Below are positions 1 to 10,546 of a stretch of 64,000 nucleotides of DNA, one piece after another. The DNA comes from Kosakonia oryzae (GTDB lineage: Bacteria; Pseudomonadota; Gammaproteobacteria; Enterobacterales; Enterobacteriaceae), in assembly GCF_001658025.2 (NCBI RefSeq), contig NZ_CP014007.2:744001-808000 (forward strand), given 5' to 3'. The position numbers and the translations under genes were made by a program. Every line of letters begins with the position of its first letter. Within the stretch, counting starts at the first letter, position 1. The notes under the pieces were generated by a model that was given only the letters and a program-made list of their open reading frames with translations, had not been told where the DNA came from and did no database searches.

Positions 1-601
1 CCACCATCTGTGGGAAGATCACCAAAGGCGTGTCGCACAGCTCCGACAGCGCGAGTTCGGCTTCATCGGCCAGCGGATGTGAGCGGTGCAACGCAATCAG
101 CATCGGCTCTTCATCAATCAATTTCAGATTAAATATTTTGCTGTTTTCACAGGGCAGGCGCACAAAAGCAACGTCGATCAGCCCTTCATCCAGCTCCTGC
201 ATGAGCGTCGCCATATTGTCCTCTTTCTGATGGAGCATGACCTGCGGATAGTCATGCTGAAACTGGCGCAGCACGGCAAAAATACGGATGTGAAAAGCGT
301 TGGAACTGGTCACGCCAAGATAGAGCTTGCCGTTGATCCCGCGCGCGATGCCTTTGGCTTTTTCCAGTGCGGCATCACTTAAGGCGAGGATCTGGCAGGC
401 ATCTTCGTAGAAGGCTTCGCCCGCATCGGTGAGCTCCACGCCGCGCGTTAATCGGTGAAATAACGGCGTCCCCACTTCTTGCTCAAGACGGCGAATTTGC
501 TGGCTCAGCGGCGGCTGCGACATGCCCAGCATTTCTGCTGCGCGGGTGAAATGTTGCGTCTGCGCAACGGCGACAAAATAGCGTAGATAACGAAGTTCCA
601 T
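1..601 (-). CDS. budR: LysR-family regulator of the butanediol operon, 3' end cut by window
   Basis: Reading leftwards from an ATG at 601-599, the frame stays open to the window edge (200 codons). It begins MELRYLRYFVAVAQ, followed by a winged helix-turn-helix (about residues 4-63, with SQPPLSQQIRRLE) and the start of a LysR substrate-binding domain. It is divergent from budA with about 107 bp between starts, the classic LysR arrangement. In Klebsiella and Enterobacter, BudR activates budABC in response to acetate. The role here is inferred from that position. The C-terminal third lies outside the window. Confidence 0.88.
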   Translation of the reverse strand, partial: MELRYLRYFVAVAQTQHFTRAAEMLGMSQPPLSQQIRRLEQEVGTPLFHRLTRGVELTDAGEAFYEDACQILALSDAALEKAKGIARGINGKLYLGVTSSNAFHIRIFAVLRQFQHDYPQVMLHQKEDNMATLMQELDEGLIDVAFVRLPCENSKIFNLKLIDEEPMLIALHRSHPLADEAELALSELCDTPLVIFPQMV

Positions 602-708
602 ATCGAAAACATCTCAAACCGTGATGGTTTGTATATTGGAATCTCTCGCTGAAACGAGTCAATATTTAATCAGCTTTTCTAAAGGTCTACTCAATGAGGT
701 ATTAGAGG

Positions 709-1488
709 ATGACTAATCTAAATGATTGTTCCTGCAAAGAAAATTTAAGTGAAACAATTCGTGCTTTTTCTAAAAGCAAACCTGAATGTGTGATATATCA
801 AACATCGCTAATGAGTGCGCTATTAAGTGGGGTTTACGAAGGAAATACCACGATTAAGGATTTACTCAATCACGGCGATTTTGGACTCGGCACGTTTAAT
901 GAACTGGATGGCGAACTGATTGCCTTCAACAGCGAGGTCTATCAGTTGCGTGCAGATGGCAGCGCCAGGGAGGCGCGCCCCGAGCAAAAAACGCCGTTTG
1001 CCGTGATGACCTGGTTCCGGCCGAGCTACAGCCAGCAGTTCGATGCTCCCGTCAGCCGTCAACAATTGCACGAGATCATTGATAAACAGATTCCTTCCGA
1101 CAACCTTTTTTGCGCCCTGCGCATTGAGGGCCATTTTCGCCACGCGCACACCCGCACCGTGCCGCGCCAGACGCCACCTTACCGGGCGATGACCGACGTG
1201 CTCGACGATCAGCCGGTGTTTCGCTTTAACAGCCGCGCGGGCGTATTGGTCGGTTTCCGTACGCCGCAGCATATGCAGGGAATCAATGTTGCCGGTTATC
1301 ACGAACACTTTATTACCGATGATCGGCGCGGCGGTGGTCATTTGCTGGATTATCAGTTGGATCACGGCACGTTGACCTTCGGTGAGATTCATAAACTGAT
1401 GGTTGATTTACCTGCGGATGCGGCGTTTCTTCAGGCCGATCTGCATCCGGATAATCTCGATGCCGCAATTCGTTCGGTAGAAAGCTGA
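709..1488 (+). CDS. budA: alpha-acetolactate decarboxylase
   Basis: A 259-residue protein of the usual BudA length. It decarboxylates alpha-acetolactate to acetoin, the second step from pyruvate to 2,3-butanediol in the cytoplasm. The family's His-rich metal site is visible (GHFRHAHTR around residue 140, and a later GGHLLDYQLDHG). Start ATG follows a GAGG-type ribosome binding site. The budA-budB gap is 22 bp, so the three bud genes form one operon under the divergent regulator. The identity is clear from both sequence and context. Confidence 0.95.
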   Translation: MTNLNDCSCKENLSETIRAFSKSKPECVIYQTSLMSALLSGVYEGNTTIKDLLNHGDFGLGTFNELDGELIAFNSEVYQLRADGSAREARPEQKTPFAVMTWFRPSYSQQFDAPVSRQQLHEIIDKQIPSDNLFCALRIEGHFRHAHTRTVPRQTPPYRAMTDVLDDQPVFRFNSRAGVLVGFRTPQHMQGINVAGYHEHFITDDRRGGGHLLDYQLDHGTLTFGEIHKLMVDLPADAAFLQADLHPDNLDAAIRSVES

Positions 1489-1510
1489 AACAGAGACAAA
1501 GGAGTGACTA

Positions 1511-3978
<2,468 letters not shown>

Positions 3979-4005
3979 TACGTTTGATGGCTCGGACACA
4001 GCCTT

Positions 4006-4033
4006 GCCTCTGCGATCGCGCAGGGGCTTTTTT
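4006..4033 (+). terminator. rho-independent terminator of budABC
   Basis: A 9-bp stem (GCCTCTGCG with CGCAGGGGC, including one G-T pair) and a 4-base loop, followed by a run of T. It lies 28 bp after the budC stop. Confidence 0.85.
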
Positions 4034-4222
4034 ATATCCCGCAATGAAGATCATTCTCATCAATAAACGGGCTTTTTCCGCGCTAATCGACGCCAGCTGT
4101 TCGCGACAACGATTTGTCGTGGTATATGCGATTTTCGGCAATCCAGCGCAAAAATTCTCGTTTTGGTTATGGAAGCGTTTGCGCTTAACTGAAAAGGTCA
4201 ACCTTAGCCGGAGAACTCGCGG

Positions 4223-4390
4223 ATGAAGAAAATATTGCAACAGTGGCTTGAACGCCTTGCTCCCGTGCTGCCTGTGCACGTGGAGGAGGGGGAATATGAT
4301 TCTGGTCGCCATGTGGCGCTGATGATCCCATTCGGCCTGCTCTACGGCCTTGATTATCACCCTTCTGTATGGATTTACGATGAAAAATGA
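4223..4390 (+). CDS. small hypothetical protein, 55 aa
   Basis: A 55-codon frame starting MKKILQQWLERLAP, with a GGAG ribosome binding site 8 bases upstream and its own strong terminator 58 bp downstream. It is soluble-looking, with no membrane segment or signal peptide. I do not recognise the family. The combination of ribosome site, single-gene size and dedicated terminator supports a real small gene, but its function is unknown. Confidence 0.5.
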   Translation: MKKILQQWLERLAPVLPVHVEEGEYDSGRHVALMIPFGLLYGLDYHPSVWIYDEK

Positions 4391-4448
4391 GCGCTTCCAT
4401 GTGGTGATGCGCTACAGCTACTGGAATGAACTGTGCGTACCAGATTAG

Positions 4449-4477
4449 AACCCGCCCGAAAACAGGCGGGTTTTTTA
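4449..4477 (+). terminator. rho-independent terminator after the 55-aa gene
   Basis: AACCCGCC pairs with GGCGGGTT across an 8-base loop, followed by six or more T. Confidence 0.85.
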
Positions 4478-4630
4478 TTTCCTTACCCCACCAAAATCCA
4501 TTTTGAAATTGCGTTTCACCTCTCATTTCTGTCTTTTTAGGAGATTTTTTTCTACACCCTTCGCCTCCGGTCACAATTCAGACAGCTTATCTTGTATGGT
4601 AGTAGACACAAAAACCATAAGGGAGATACC

Positions 4631-4799
4631 GTGAAAGCCGTGATGTATTTGCCTTAACGATCCCGGCTTTACGCTGGACATGGTTGAACGAAGATTCGCT
4701 TATGGAGTTTTGATGTCCATGAAAAATAAACAACAAACTCATTGGGTTAACGGTTTCCCGCTGGCGGGTAAGCTGCATAAACGCGGAGAAACGCTATGA
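4631..4799 (+). pseudogene. probable gene remnant / leader in front of the transporter
   Basis: A GTG codon with a strong ribosome site (AAGGGAGATACC) starts an 8-codon frame, MKAVMYLP, that ends in TAA at 4655-4657. One base later another frame continues without stops through an ATG at 4713 (28 codons from there, GGAG 7 bases upstream) and ends in a TGA that overlaps the ATG of the transporter. Read with one frameshift, the 55-residue product starts like a zinc-type alcohol dehydrogenase (MKAV...). I read it as a frameshifted, shortened dehydrogenase remnant. The 28-codon frame may still serve translational coupling to the next gene. Confidence 0.35.
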
Positions 4800-6349
4800 T
4801 CCGCAAAAACCGGAAAGTCACCATTCCCGTCAGTATCGGCTACGGCATGACGGATATTATGGGCGGCGGCGCATTTACCGTTATTGGTGCATGGTTACTC
4901 TTTTTCTATACCACCTTCGTGGGCTTGTCGCCGATTGAAGCAGCGTCGATCGTGGCGATTGCCCGTATTGTTGATGCTATCGTCAGCTTATTTATGGGGC
5001 GCTTCACCGACCACTTCTACAAAAACTATTTCGGCAAGAAATTTGGCCGCCGTCGGTTTTTCTTGCTAATCGGCGCACCATTAATGCTGGTTTATATTTT
5101 GTTGTGGCTCGACGGGATGAATTTTCTCTTTTATCTCGCCGTGTACCTGGCATTTGAAGTTATCGCGGCAATGGTGCTTATTCCGTGGGAAACGCTGCCT
5201 TCGGAAATGACCAAAGACTTTAATGAGCGCACTAAGCTTTCTACCTGTCGTATGTTTCTTTCCGCTGCCGGTACATTCCTCGCCACGTTTATTCCCGGCG
5301 TGTTGATTGGCTGGCTGGGGGAGAAAAACGCCGATGCCTACCTGATTAACGGTATCGTTTTTGCCGTGCTGTTTATGCTCTGCGTGTTTATTTCCTGGCG
5401 AGTCACCTGGGAACGTGAATTAACGCCGCAAATGCTGGCGGAGATGGAAAAGAGCTACCAGCCAACCAGCGCGAGCCAGAAATTGCAGGTGCTTTTCACT
5501 CTGTTTAAAGATTACGCTTCAACGCTCAAAGTGCGGGCTTTCCGTAAACATCTGGCAATCTATCTGTTCTCATTCACGGCAAAAGACGTCTATAACACGG
5601 TGTTTGTTTTCTTCTGCGTCTACTGCCTGCACGTCTCCTCCTCACTGGCGGGAACCCTGCTGTCGATGAGTATTGTCGGGCTGCCGGTAACGCTGGCGGC
5701 GGGCGTGGCGATGATTAAGTACGGCCCATCGCGGCTTTATGTTTTCGCCTACAGCGTGATGATCCTGTGCCTGGGCGGTTTCTTCCTGGTGTACCAGTTC
5801 CCGACGGAGAACAAAGTGGTATTGCTGGTGATTCTTGCCGGGGTGTACCAGGTTGGTCGCTGTGTGCTGGAGTTCACGCCGTGGAACGTTTTCCCGTTCA
5901 TTCCGGATATTGACGAAATGATTTCCGGCCAGCGGCGGGAAGGGCTATTTGCCGCCGTCATGACTTTCTCACGCAAAACCACCGTCGCGATTGCCACCTT
6001 TATTGTTGGTCTGTTGCTGCAAAGCGGCGGCTTCGTTAAAGGCAGCCAGGTACAGCCGCAGGAAGCGGTGACCACCATTGTGATGCTGCTGTTTGTCGGC
6101 ACCGTTGGGTTATTGCTGGTGGCATTGTGGCAGGCGCTGACATTCCATTTGAACAAGCGCACGCATAAGATTTTCGTTGATGAACTCGATCGTCTGAAAG
6201 CGAACGGTCTGAAACAGAATGTTGCGCCGCAAGCGCGGGAGGTGGTGGAAGATCTGACCGGTTATGCCTATGAAAAACTGTGGTGTAAAGATTCTGCGAG
6301 CCAGTCTGAACCGGTCACGCTAAATAACGCGGTGGCGCTACGGAAATAA
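4796..6349 (+). CDS. GPH-family (glycoside-pentoside-hexuronide) cation symporter
   Basis: A 517-residue integral membrane protein with about 12 hydrophobic segments. It has the GPH/MelB signature layout: an early GYGMTDIMGGG, an Asp-rich first repeat (RIVDAIVSLFMGRFTD), and FGRRRFF after helix 3. The family couples uptake of sugars or glycosides to Na+ or H+ in the inner membrane. No glycosidase or kinase gene is next to it, so the substrate cannot be inferred. Its start overlaps the stop of a short upstream frame (ATGA), suggesting coupling to what was once a longer operon. Confidence 0.85.
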   Translation: MIRKNRKVTIPVSIGYGMTDIMGGGAFTVIGAWLLFFYTTFVGLSPIEAASIVAIARIVDAIVSLFMGRFTDHFYKNYFGKKFGRRRFFLLIGAPLMLVYILLWLDGMNFLFYLAVYLAFEVIAAMVLIPWETLPSEMTKDFNERTKLSTCRMFLSAAGTFLATFIPGVLIGWLGEKNADAYLINGIVFAVLFMLCVFISWRVTWERELTPQMLAEMEKSYQPTSASQKLQVLFTLFKDYASTLKVRAFRKHLAIYLFSFTAKDVYNTVFVFFCVYCLHVSSSLAGTLLSMSIVGLPVTLAAGVAMIKYGPSRLYVFAYSVMILCLGGFFLVYQFPTENKVVLLVILAGVYQVGRCVLEFTPWNVFPFIPDIDEMISGQRREGLFAAVMTFSRKTTVAIATFIVGLLLQSGGFVKGSQVQPQEAVTTIVMLLFVGTVGLLLVALWQALTFHLNKRTHKIFVDELDRLKANGLKQNVAPQAREVVEDLTGYAYEKLWCKDSASQSEPVTLNNAVALRK

Positions 6350-6364
6350 CTGGCGTAAGTAAAG

Positions 6365-6407
6365 CGCCGCCCGGGAAATAACCAGATGGAAAGTTTTCCG
6401 GGCGGCG
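6365..6407 (+). terminator. inverted repeat after the transporter
   Basis: CGCCGCCCGG pairs with CCGGGCGGCG across a 23-base spacer, 16 bp after the transporter stop. The stem is stable, but the T tract on the plus strand is poor, so termination is possible rather than certain. Confidence 0.5.
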
Positions 6408-6771
6408 ATAAATATCATCAGCGTTGCCAGCTAAAAATTGTAACAATACAGTCATGCGTAGAAAAATACACTTACACTCTTTCGGCGCTTTTGTCATATA
6501 GCTGCGATTTTTTCACTATCTAATAGTTCCCGGCTACTGCAACTTCGCCCAATCTATGATTGCCGGGTTGCACATTTTAACCCTTAGGTTAATTCCATTT
6601 TTATTTTGCTTTTCATTCACTCCTCCGGGTTACTGCCCGGAGTTTTTTTATGCTGGTTGATACCGCTCTATTTTTTGTCATGACACAAAATTGTCATATA
6701 AGCGCTCTATCCTTCCCTCCGTCCGCAAAATTATTCAAAAATCTATCAACTTTTTTGTTTTTGGAGAGATT
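6408..6771 (+). promoter_or_regulatory. pstS upstream region: isolated terminator and possible Pho box
   Basis: This 364-bp stretch has no gene of normal size. It holds a complete rho-independent terminator at 6623-6649 (CTCCGGG/CCCGGAG plus seven T) with no protein gene in front of it. It also holds two copies of TTGTCAT (6675 and 6691), with TGACAC between them, that resemble PhoB half-sites. Their 16-bp offset is not the usual 11 bp, so the Pho box is a candidate only. The isolated terminator could end a small RNA. Confidence 0.4.
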
Positions 6772-7809
6772 ATGGCAACGTTTAATGCATCTGTTCGCCT
6801 GATGGCCGCAGCACTTGCACTTTCTACGACTACCGTTTTCGCAGCAACCAATGTGACTGGCGCAGGCGGGACCTTCCCGGCTCCGGTATACGCAAAGTGG
6901 GCCGCTGAATATCAGAAACAAGTGGGCCCTGAGATCAACTACCAGGGAATTGGCTCTTCTGGCGGTATCAAACAGATCCTTGCAAAAACCGTTGATTTCG
7001 GCGCATCCGACGCCCCAATGAGCGATGACGATTTGGCAAAAAATGGCCTGTTCCAGTTCCCGACGGTAATTGGCGGTGTGGTGCTGGCGGTGAACATCCC
7101 GGGTGTGAAATCCGGCGAGCTGACTCTGGATGGTAAAACGCTGGGTGATATCTACCTGGGCACCATCAAAAAATGGAACGATCCGGCGATCACTAAGCTG
7201 AACCCAAAAGTAAAACTGCCGGACACCAATATCAACGTTGTGCGTCGTGCAGATGGCTCCGGCACGTCATTCGTCTTCACCAGCTATCTGTCTAAAGTGA
7301 ACGCAGACTGGGCAAGCAAAATTGGTAAAGGTTCAACCGTTAACTGGCCGGTCGGTCTCGGCGGTAAAGGCAACGACGGCGTAGCCGCTTTCGTACAGCG
7401 CCTGCCGGGTTCCATTGGATATGTGGAATATGCCTATGCCAAACAGAACAACCTGACCTGGACCAAATTGTTTGATGCCGACGGCAAAGTGGTTGAACCG
7501 TCGCAGCAGAGCTTCAGCAACAGCGCCAAAGGGGCTGACTGGAGCAAATCTTTCGCCCAGGATCTGACCTTCCAGAAAGGCAAAGACGCATGGCCGATCT
7601 CCTCCACGACCTTTATCCTGGTCTACAAAAAACAGGATGACGCAGCGAAAGGCGCAGAAGTGCTGAAATTCTTCGACTGGTCTTACAAAAACGGTAACGC
7701 GATTGCGAGCAGCCTCGATTATGCGCCGCTGCCGGATTCTGTAACCAGCCAGGTTCGTGCCGCCTGGAAAGCGAATGTCAAAGACGCTTCCGGCAAAGCG
7801 CTGTTCTAA
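6772..7809 (+). CDS. pstS: periplasmic phosphate-binding protein (orphan PstS)
   Basis: A 345-residue protein with a Sec signal peptide ending around residue 24 (...TTTVFA|ATN). It is followed by the PstS fold with phosphate-contacting motifs [27 protein letters not shown] and [10 protein letters not shown] chose the ATG at 6772, preceded by GGAGAGATT; the frame upstream of it is not signal-like. In E. coli pstS heads pstSCAB-phoU; here a terminator follows at once and no pstCAB is nearby, so it is a stand-alone copy. It would supply phosphate to a Pst transporter encoded elsewhere. Confidence 0.93.
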   Translation: MATFNASVRLMAAALALSTTTVFAATNVTGAGGTFPAPVYAKWAAEYQKQVGPEINYQGIGSSGGIKQILAKTVDFGASDAPMSDDDLAKNGLFQFPTVIGGVVLAVNIPGVKSGELTLDGKTLGDIYLGTIKKWNDPAITKLNPKVKLPDTNINVVRRADGSGTSFVFTSYLSKVNADWASKIGKGSTVNWPVGLGGKGNDGVAAFVQRLPGSIGYVEYAYAKQNNLTWTKLFDADGKVVEPSQQSFSNSAKGADWSKSFAQDLTFQKGKDAWPISSTTFILVYKKQDDAAKGAEVLKFFDWSYKNGNAIASSLDYAPLPDSVTSQVRAAWKANVKDASGKALF

Positions 7810-7822
7810 TTTTCACCCAGTA

Positions 7823-7857
7823 AAAAGCCCGATACTTGCGTACCGGGCTTTTTTTAT
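7823..7857 (+). terminator. rho-independent terminator of pstS
   Basis: AGCCCG and CGGGCT arms around a partly paired GATACTTGCGTAC core, then seven T. It also lies just beyond the 3' end of the convergent gene. Confidence 0.8.
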
Positions 7858-7872
7858 TGCCAACGCGCGCTA

Positions 7873-9894
7873 TTAACGGGCGCTTTCAAGCTTCCAGAGT
7901 GCCGGAACGCTGGCCGGATCCCAGCCGACAATAGCGCTGTGCGCTTGCAGGCAGGAATAGGTTTTGCCGTTGTACGACACGCGATCGCCAGCTTTATACA
8001 CGGTGCCTTCTGCCCACGGCTTAACATCACCCGGCGCTGGCGTTTCGTCCGCATCATCGGCTAACGTTTTCACATTCAGCGATGCGCTGAGTTCGGACAC
8101 TAAACCGTTGCTGAACTCCGCTGCGACCTGGTAAACGTACGCAGTGCCTGGCTTCAGATTGCTGTCGGTAAATGACTCTGACTGCGGGCTTTCGAGCAGT
8201 TCGCCATTACGGTATACCTGATAGCGAGCGACATCACCGGCCACTTTTTTCCAGCTTAAGGTTACGGTGGTGGTGGTGATATTGCTGGCCTGAAGGTTCT
8301 GCGGAATGCCCGGTTTTTCGGACGGGGTTTCATCCCCTTCCTGGCTGATCGCGCACTGACCATTCTCCTGCTGAATGAAAAGATGCACCGGTGCCGCGCC
8401 GCCCAGGCTGCTGAGCTGATCCTGGATCAGCGTCGCACAATCCATACCCGCGCCATTTTCAAAGGCGGCCTGCTGCACCTGGCTACCCGGCATCAGCGCG
8501 ATTTTAGCGTTCGGCTCCAGCCAGTCGTGCGAGACGATCGTGCCCACATTATCCGCCACGGAGAGGAACAGACGCTGGTCGTCACTGTTGGTCAGCGTAG
8601 AAACCAGCGACTCGTCAATGGGGCTCTTCTCGGCAAACTGGGTGACCGGCAGTTCCACCATCAGCGCTTCCAGAACTTTGGCAAAATCGTGAGACCAGGA
8701 AATCTCGCCGTTTTTCGCCAGTTCATCGAAGCGGGCCATCGCGGCAGGCTTGGCTTTCGCCATCTCCGCATTGCTGTAGAAACCATAGCGTGCCAGCAGG
8801 TCGAAGTAGTTGCTGACATCAAGGCGCGTCAGTTGCGTTTCATAGCGGGTTTCTTCTTTCTGGCTTGCTTCGTTAAGCATTTGAGTGACATACGGAATCT
8901 GGCGAATATAGCGAGTGCCGAAATCATTCAACTGAACGAAACAGGCCGGATCGCTCTCCAGGTGGTCTGTCAGAGCCATACAATGCTGGAAACTTTGCTC
9001 GCTTTTCAGCAGAAGTTCTTTCACGGAATAGGGGCCACGGTTGTACATGTAGCTCATTACCATCGCTAATGTATCTTTATCCTTACTGCCCTGAATAAAG
9101 TCCTGAATACGCACTGTCGTATCGGTCTTATTTTTATCCCACGGCAGAGAACCGGTGTTAATTCCAATGACGGAACCGTTATAAAAGCCGCTGGTTACGG
9201 CCGAGCCAATAATATTGCGTGCCGGACCGGAGAAGGAGTCGAGGATTTTTTTCGGCTGCATCATACCAAAAATACGCGGGAAACCGCCGCCGCCAGTGCC
9301 CTGCAATTCACTCCAGGCGCTGCCCGGATATTCAATTTGCAGCACGCCGTCATCCCCTTCTTCCGATGGCGCAGGAAGATCGCGGCCTAATGAGCTCTCC
9401 TGAAGCCCTTTAGAGACAAAGTAGTTCGGCCCCATATTGCGCGCGAAATAGTTACCAAAGCTCTCACCCACGCCGAAAGGACGCTGCAAATCAAAGGTAC
9501 CGTTCTCTTTGTCCAGCCCGAACTGCATCTGGATCATCGTACTGACATAGGCTTGCGCGAAGGCCATCGCCCACAACTTATGTTCAACCATGGTGGCATC
9601 GGAGCTATCACCCAGCAGATCCAGTTTTACCAAGCCGGAACGATCTTTTTTCCAGTCAAGGTCATGATGTTCGCAGTTATCCAGATCAATTTCATAACGG
9701 CCTTCACTGTCTTGCTTAATATTGCAGTGATACGGCAGTGATAATTTATCCGCCAGATGCAGGTCATAATCAATCTGGCCTGCGGAATCTTTTGGTAATA
9801 ACTGACGATACATATCAAGAGAGATATTTTCGGTAGCCAATGCATTATTAGCACTGAATAGCGCCACGGCCAGTGCGATAATTTTAATTTTCAT
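7873..9894 (-). CDS. secreted transglycosylase-like protein with FnIII and chitin-binding modules
   Basis: A 673-residue protein with a clear Sec signal peptide (cleavage near residue 20). Residues about 140-300 carry the three landmarks of GH23-type lytic transglycosylases in order: an E-S pair at 166-167 (LQESSLG), GVLQIE at 183-188 (as GLMQ) and YNRGPY at 284-289 (as YNAGP). A fibronectin type III module follows at about 528-611, then a C-terminal CBM5/12 chitin-binding module (about 625-670, with aromatic WAEGTVY, YNGKTY and LW). Modular layout and secretion suggest a chitin- or peptidoglycan-directed hydrolase, perhaps a GH23-type chitinase. The catalytic assignment is inference; the accessory modules are clear. 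Confidence 0.75.
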   Translation of the reverse strand: MKIKIIALAVALFSANNALATENISLDMYRQLLPKDSAGQIDYDLHLADKLSLPYHCNIKQDSEGRYEIDLDNCEHHDLDWKKDRSGLVKLDLLGDSSDATMVEHKLWAMAFAQAYVSTMIQMQFGLDKENGTFDLQRPFGVGESFGNYFARNMGPNYFVSKGLQESSLGRDLPAPSEEGDDGVLQIEYPGSAWSELQGTGGGGFPRIFGMMQPKKILDSFSGPARNIIGSAVTSGFYNGSVIGINTGSLPWDKNKTDTTVRIQDFIQGSKDKDTLAMVMSYMYNRGPYSVKELLLKSEQSFQHCMALTDHLESDPACFVQLNDFGTRYIRQIPYVTQMLNEASQKEETRYETQLTRLDVSNYFDLLARYGFYSNAEMAKAKPAAMARFDELAKNGEISWSHDFAKVLEALMVELPVTQFAEKSPIDESLVSTLTNSDDQRLFLSVADNVGTIVSHDWLEPNAKIALMPGSQVQQAAFENGAGMDCATLIQDQLSSLGGAAPVHLFIQQENGQCAISQEGDETPSEKPGIPQNLQASNITTTTVTLSWKKVAGDVARYQVYRNGELLESPQSESFTDSNLKPGTAYVYQVAAEFSNGLVSELSASLNVKTLADDADETPAPGDVKPWAEGTVYKAGDRVSYNGKTYSCLQAHSAIVGWDPASVPALWKLESAR

Positions 9895-10152
9895 GGGTAA
9901 CCCTTTCCTTGCGTTAAATAATGATGGGAGTTTACTGGCAAGGGAAGCGGGAAAATATGAGCAGAGGTCGCGACGAATATCAGTAATTTCTTCAGGGTAA
10001 TAAGAAATATAATTATCGGTAGGGAAGTATTCTTTTGTAATCAGATAACGGATTAAACAATTGTCTGGCTGCCGGGGGGAAGGGCGGTTCGCGATACCGC
10101 GTGAAATGTAGCGGCCTGCTATGGGGCCAGAAAGTCACCCCAGTAAAACAGC

Positions 10153-10263
10153 TTAATCCTGTTTTTTTGCTTTACTGACTGAGGCTGAATGGCGTCTTTT
10201 TTTAACCAAAAAATAAATAATGAACACAATTGCTGCTCCGGTAATCATTCCTAACGTATGCAT
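10153..10263 (-). CDS. small single-span membrane protein, 36 aa
   Basis: A 36-codon frame with an excellent ribosome site (AGGAGGGATA directly before ATG). It has one hydrophobic segment (GMITGAAIVFIIYFLV) followed by a positively charged tail (KKRRHSASVSKAKKQD), predicting N-out/C-in orientation. Longer versions of the frame lack a ribosome site. I do not recognise the family and no function is claimed. Confidence 0.5.
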   Translation of the reverse strand: MHTLGMITGAAIVFIIYFLVKKRRHSASVSKAKKQD

Positions 10264-10546
10264 TATCCCTCCTGATTGATTAATGTTGCTAATGGTCGAA
10301 AGCCATCGCGTTTGTAAACACTGCGGAAGTAAACCCGCTATTCCTGCATAGCACAAGCTTAATTGCAGCCAGTATTCATTTTTAAGTTTTTTTCTTACCG
10401 CGGCCTGCTGCTAATAGCGAGTAAGGTGAGCGCAGCGGCAAACTGAAAAAAAATTATAGAAAGAGATTAAACAATCCAGCGGCCTTGCCGATGATGTGTT
10501 ACCGATAACATGAGGGTTTACGGAACACGCAGGTAAGGATGTATTA

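Noticed and set aside
8383..9069. 228-codon plus-strand frame opposite the chitin-binding protein
   Set aside because: Low-complexity Arg/His-rich shadow without ribosome site.
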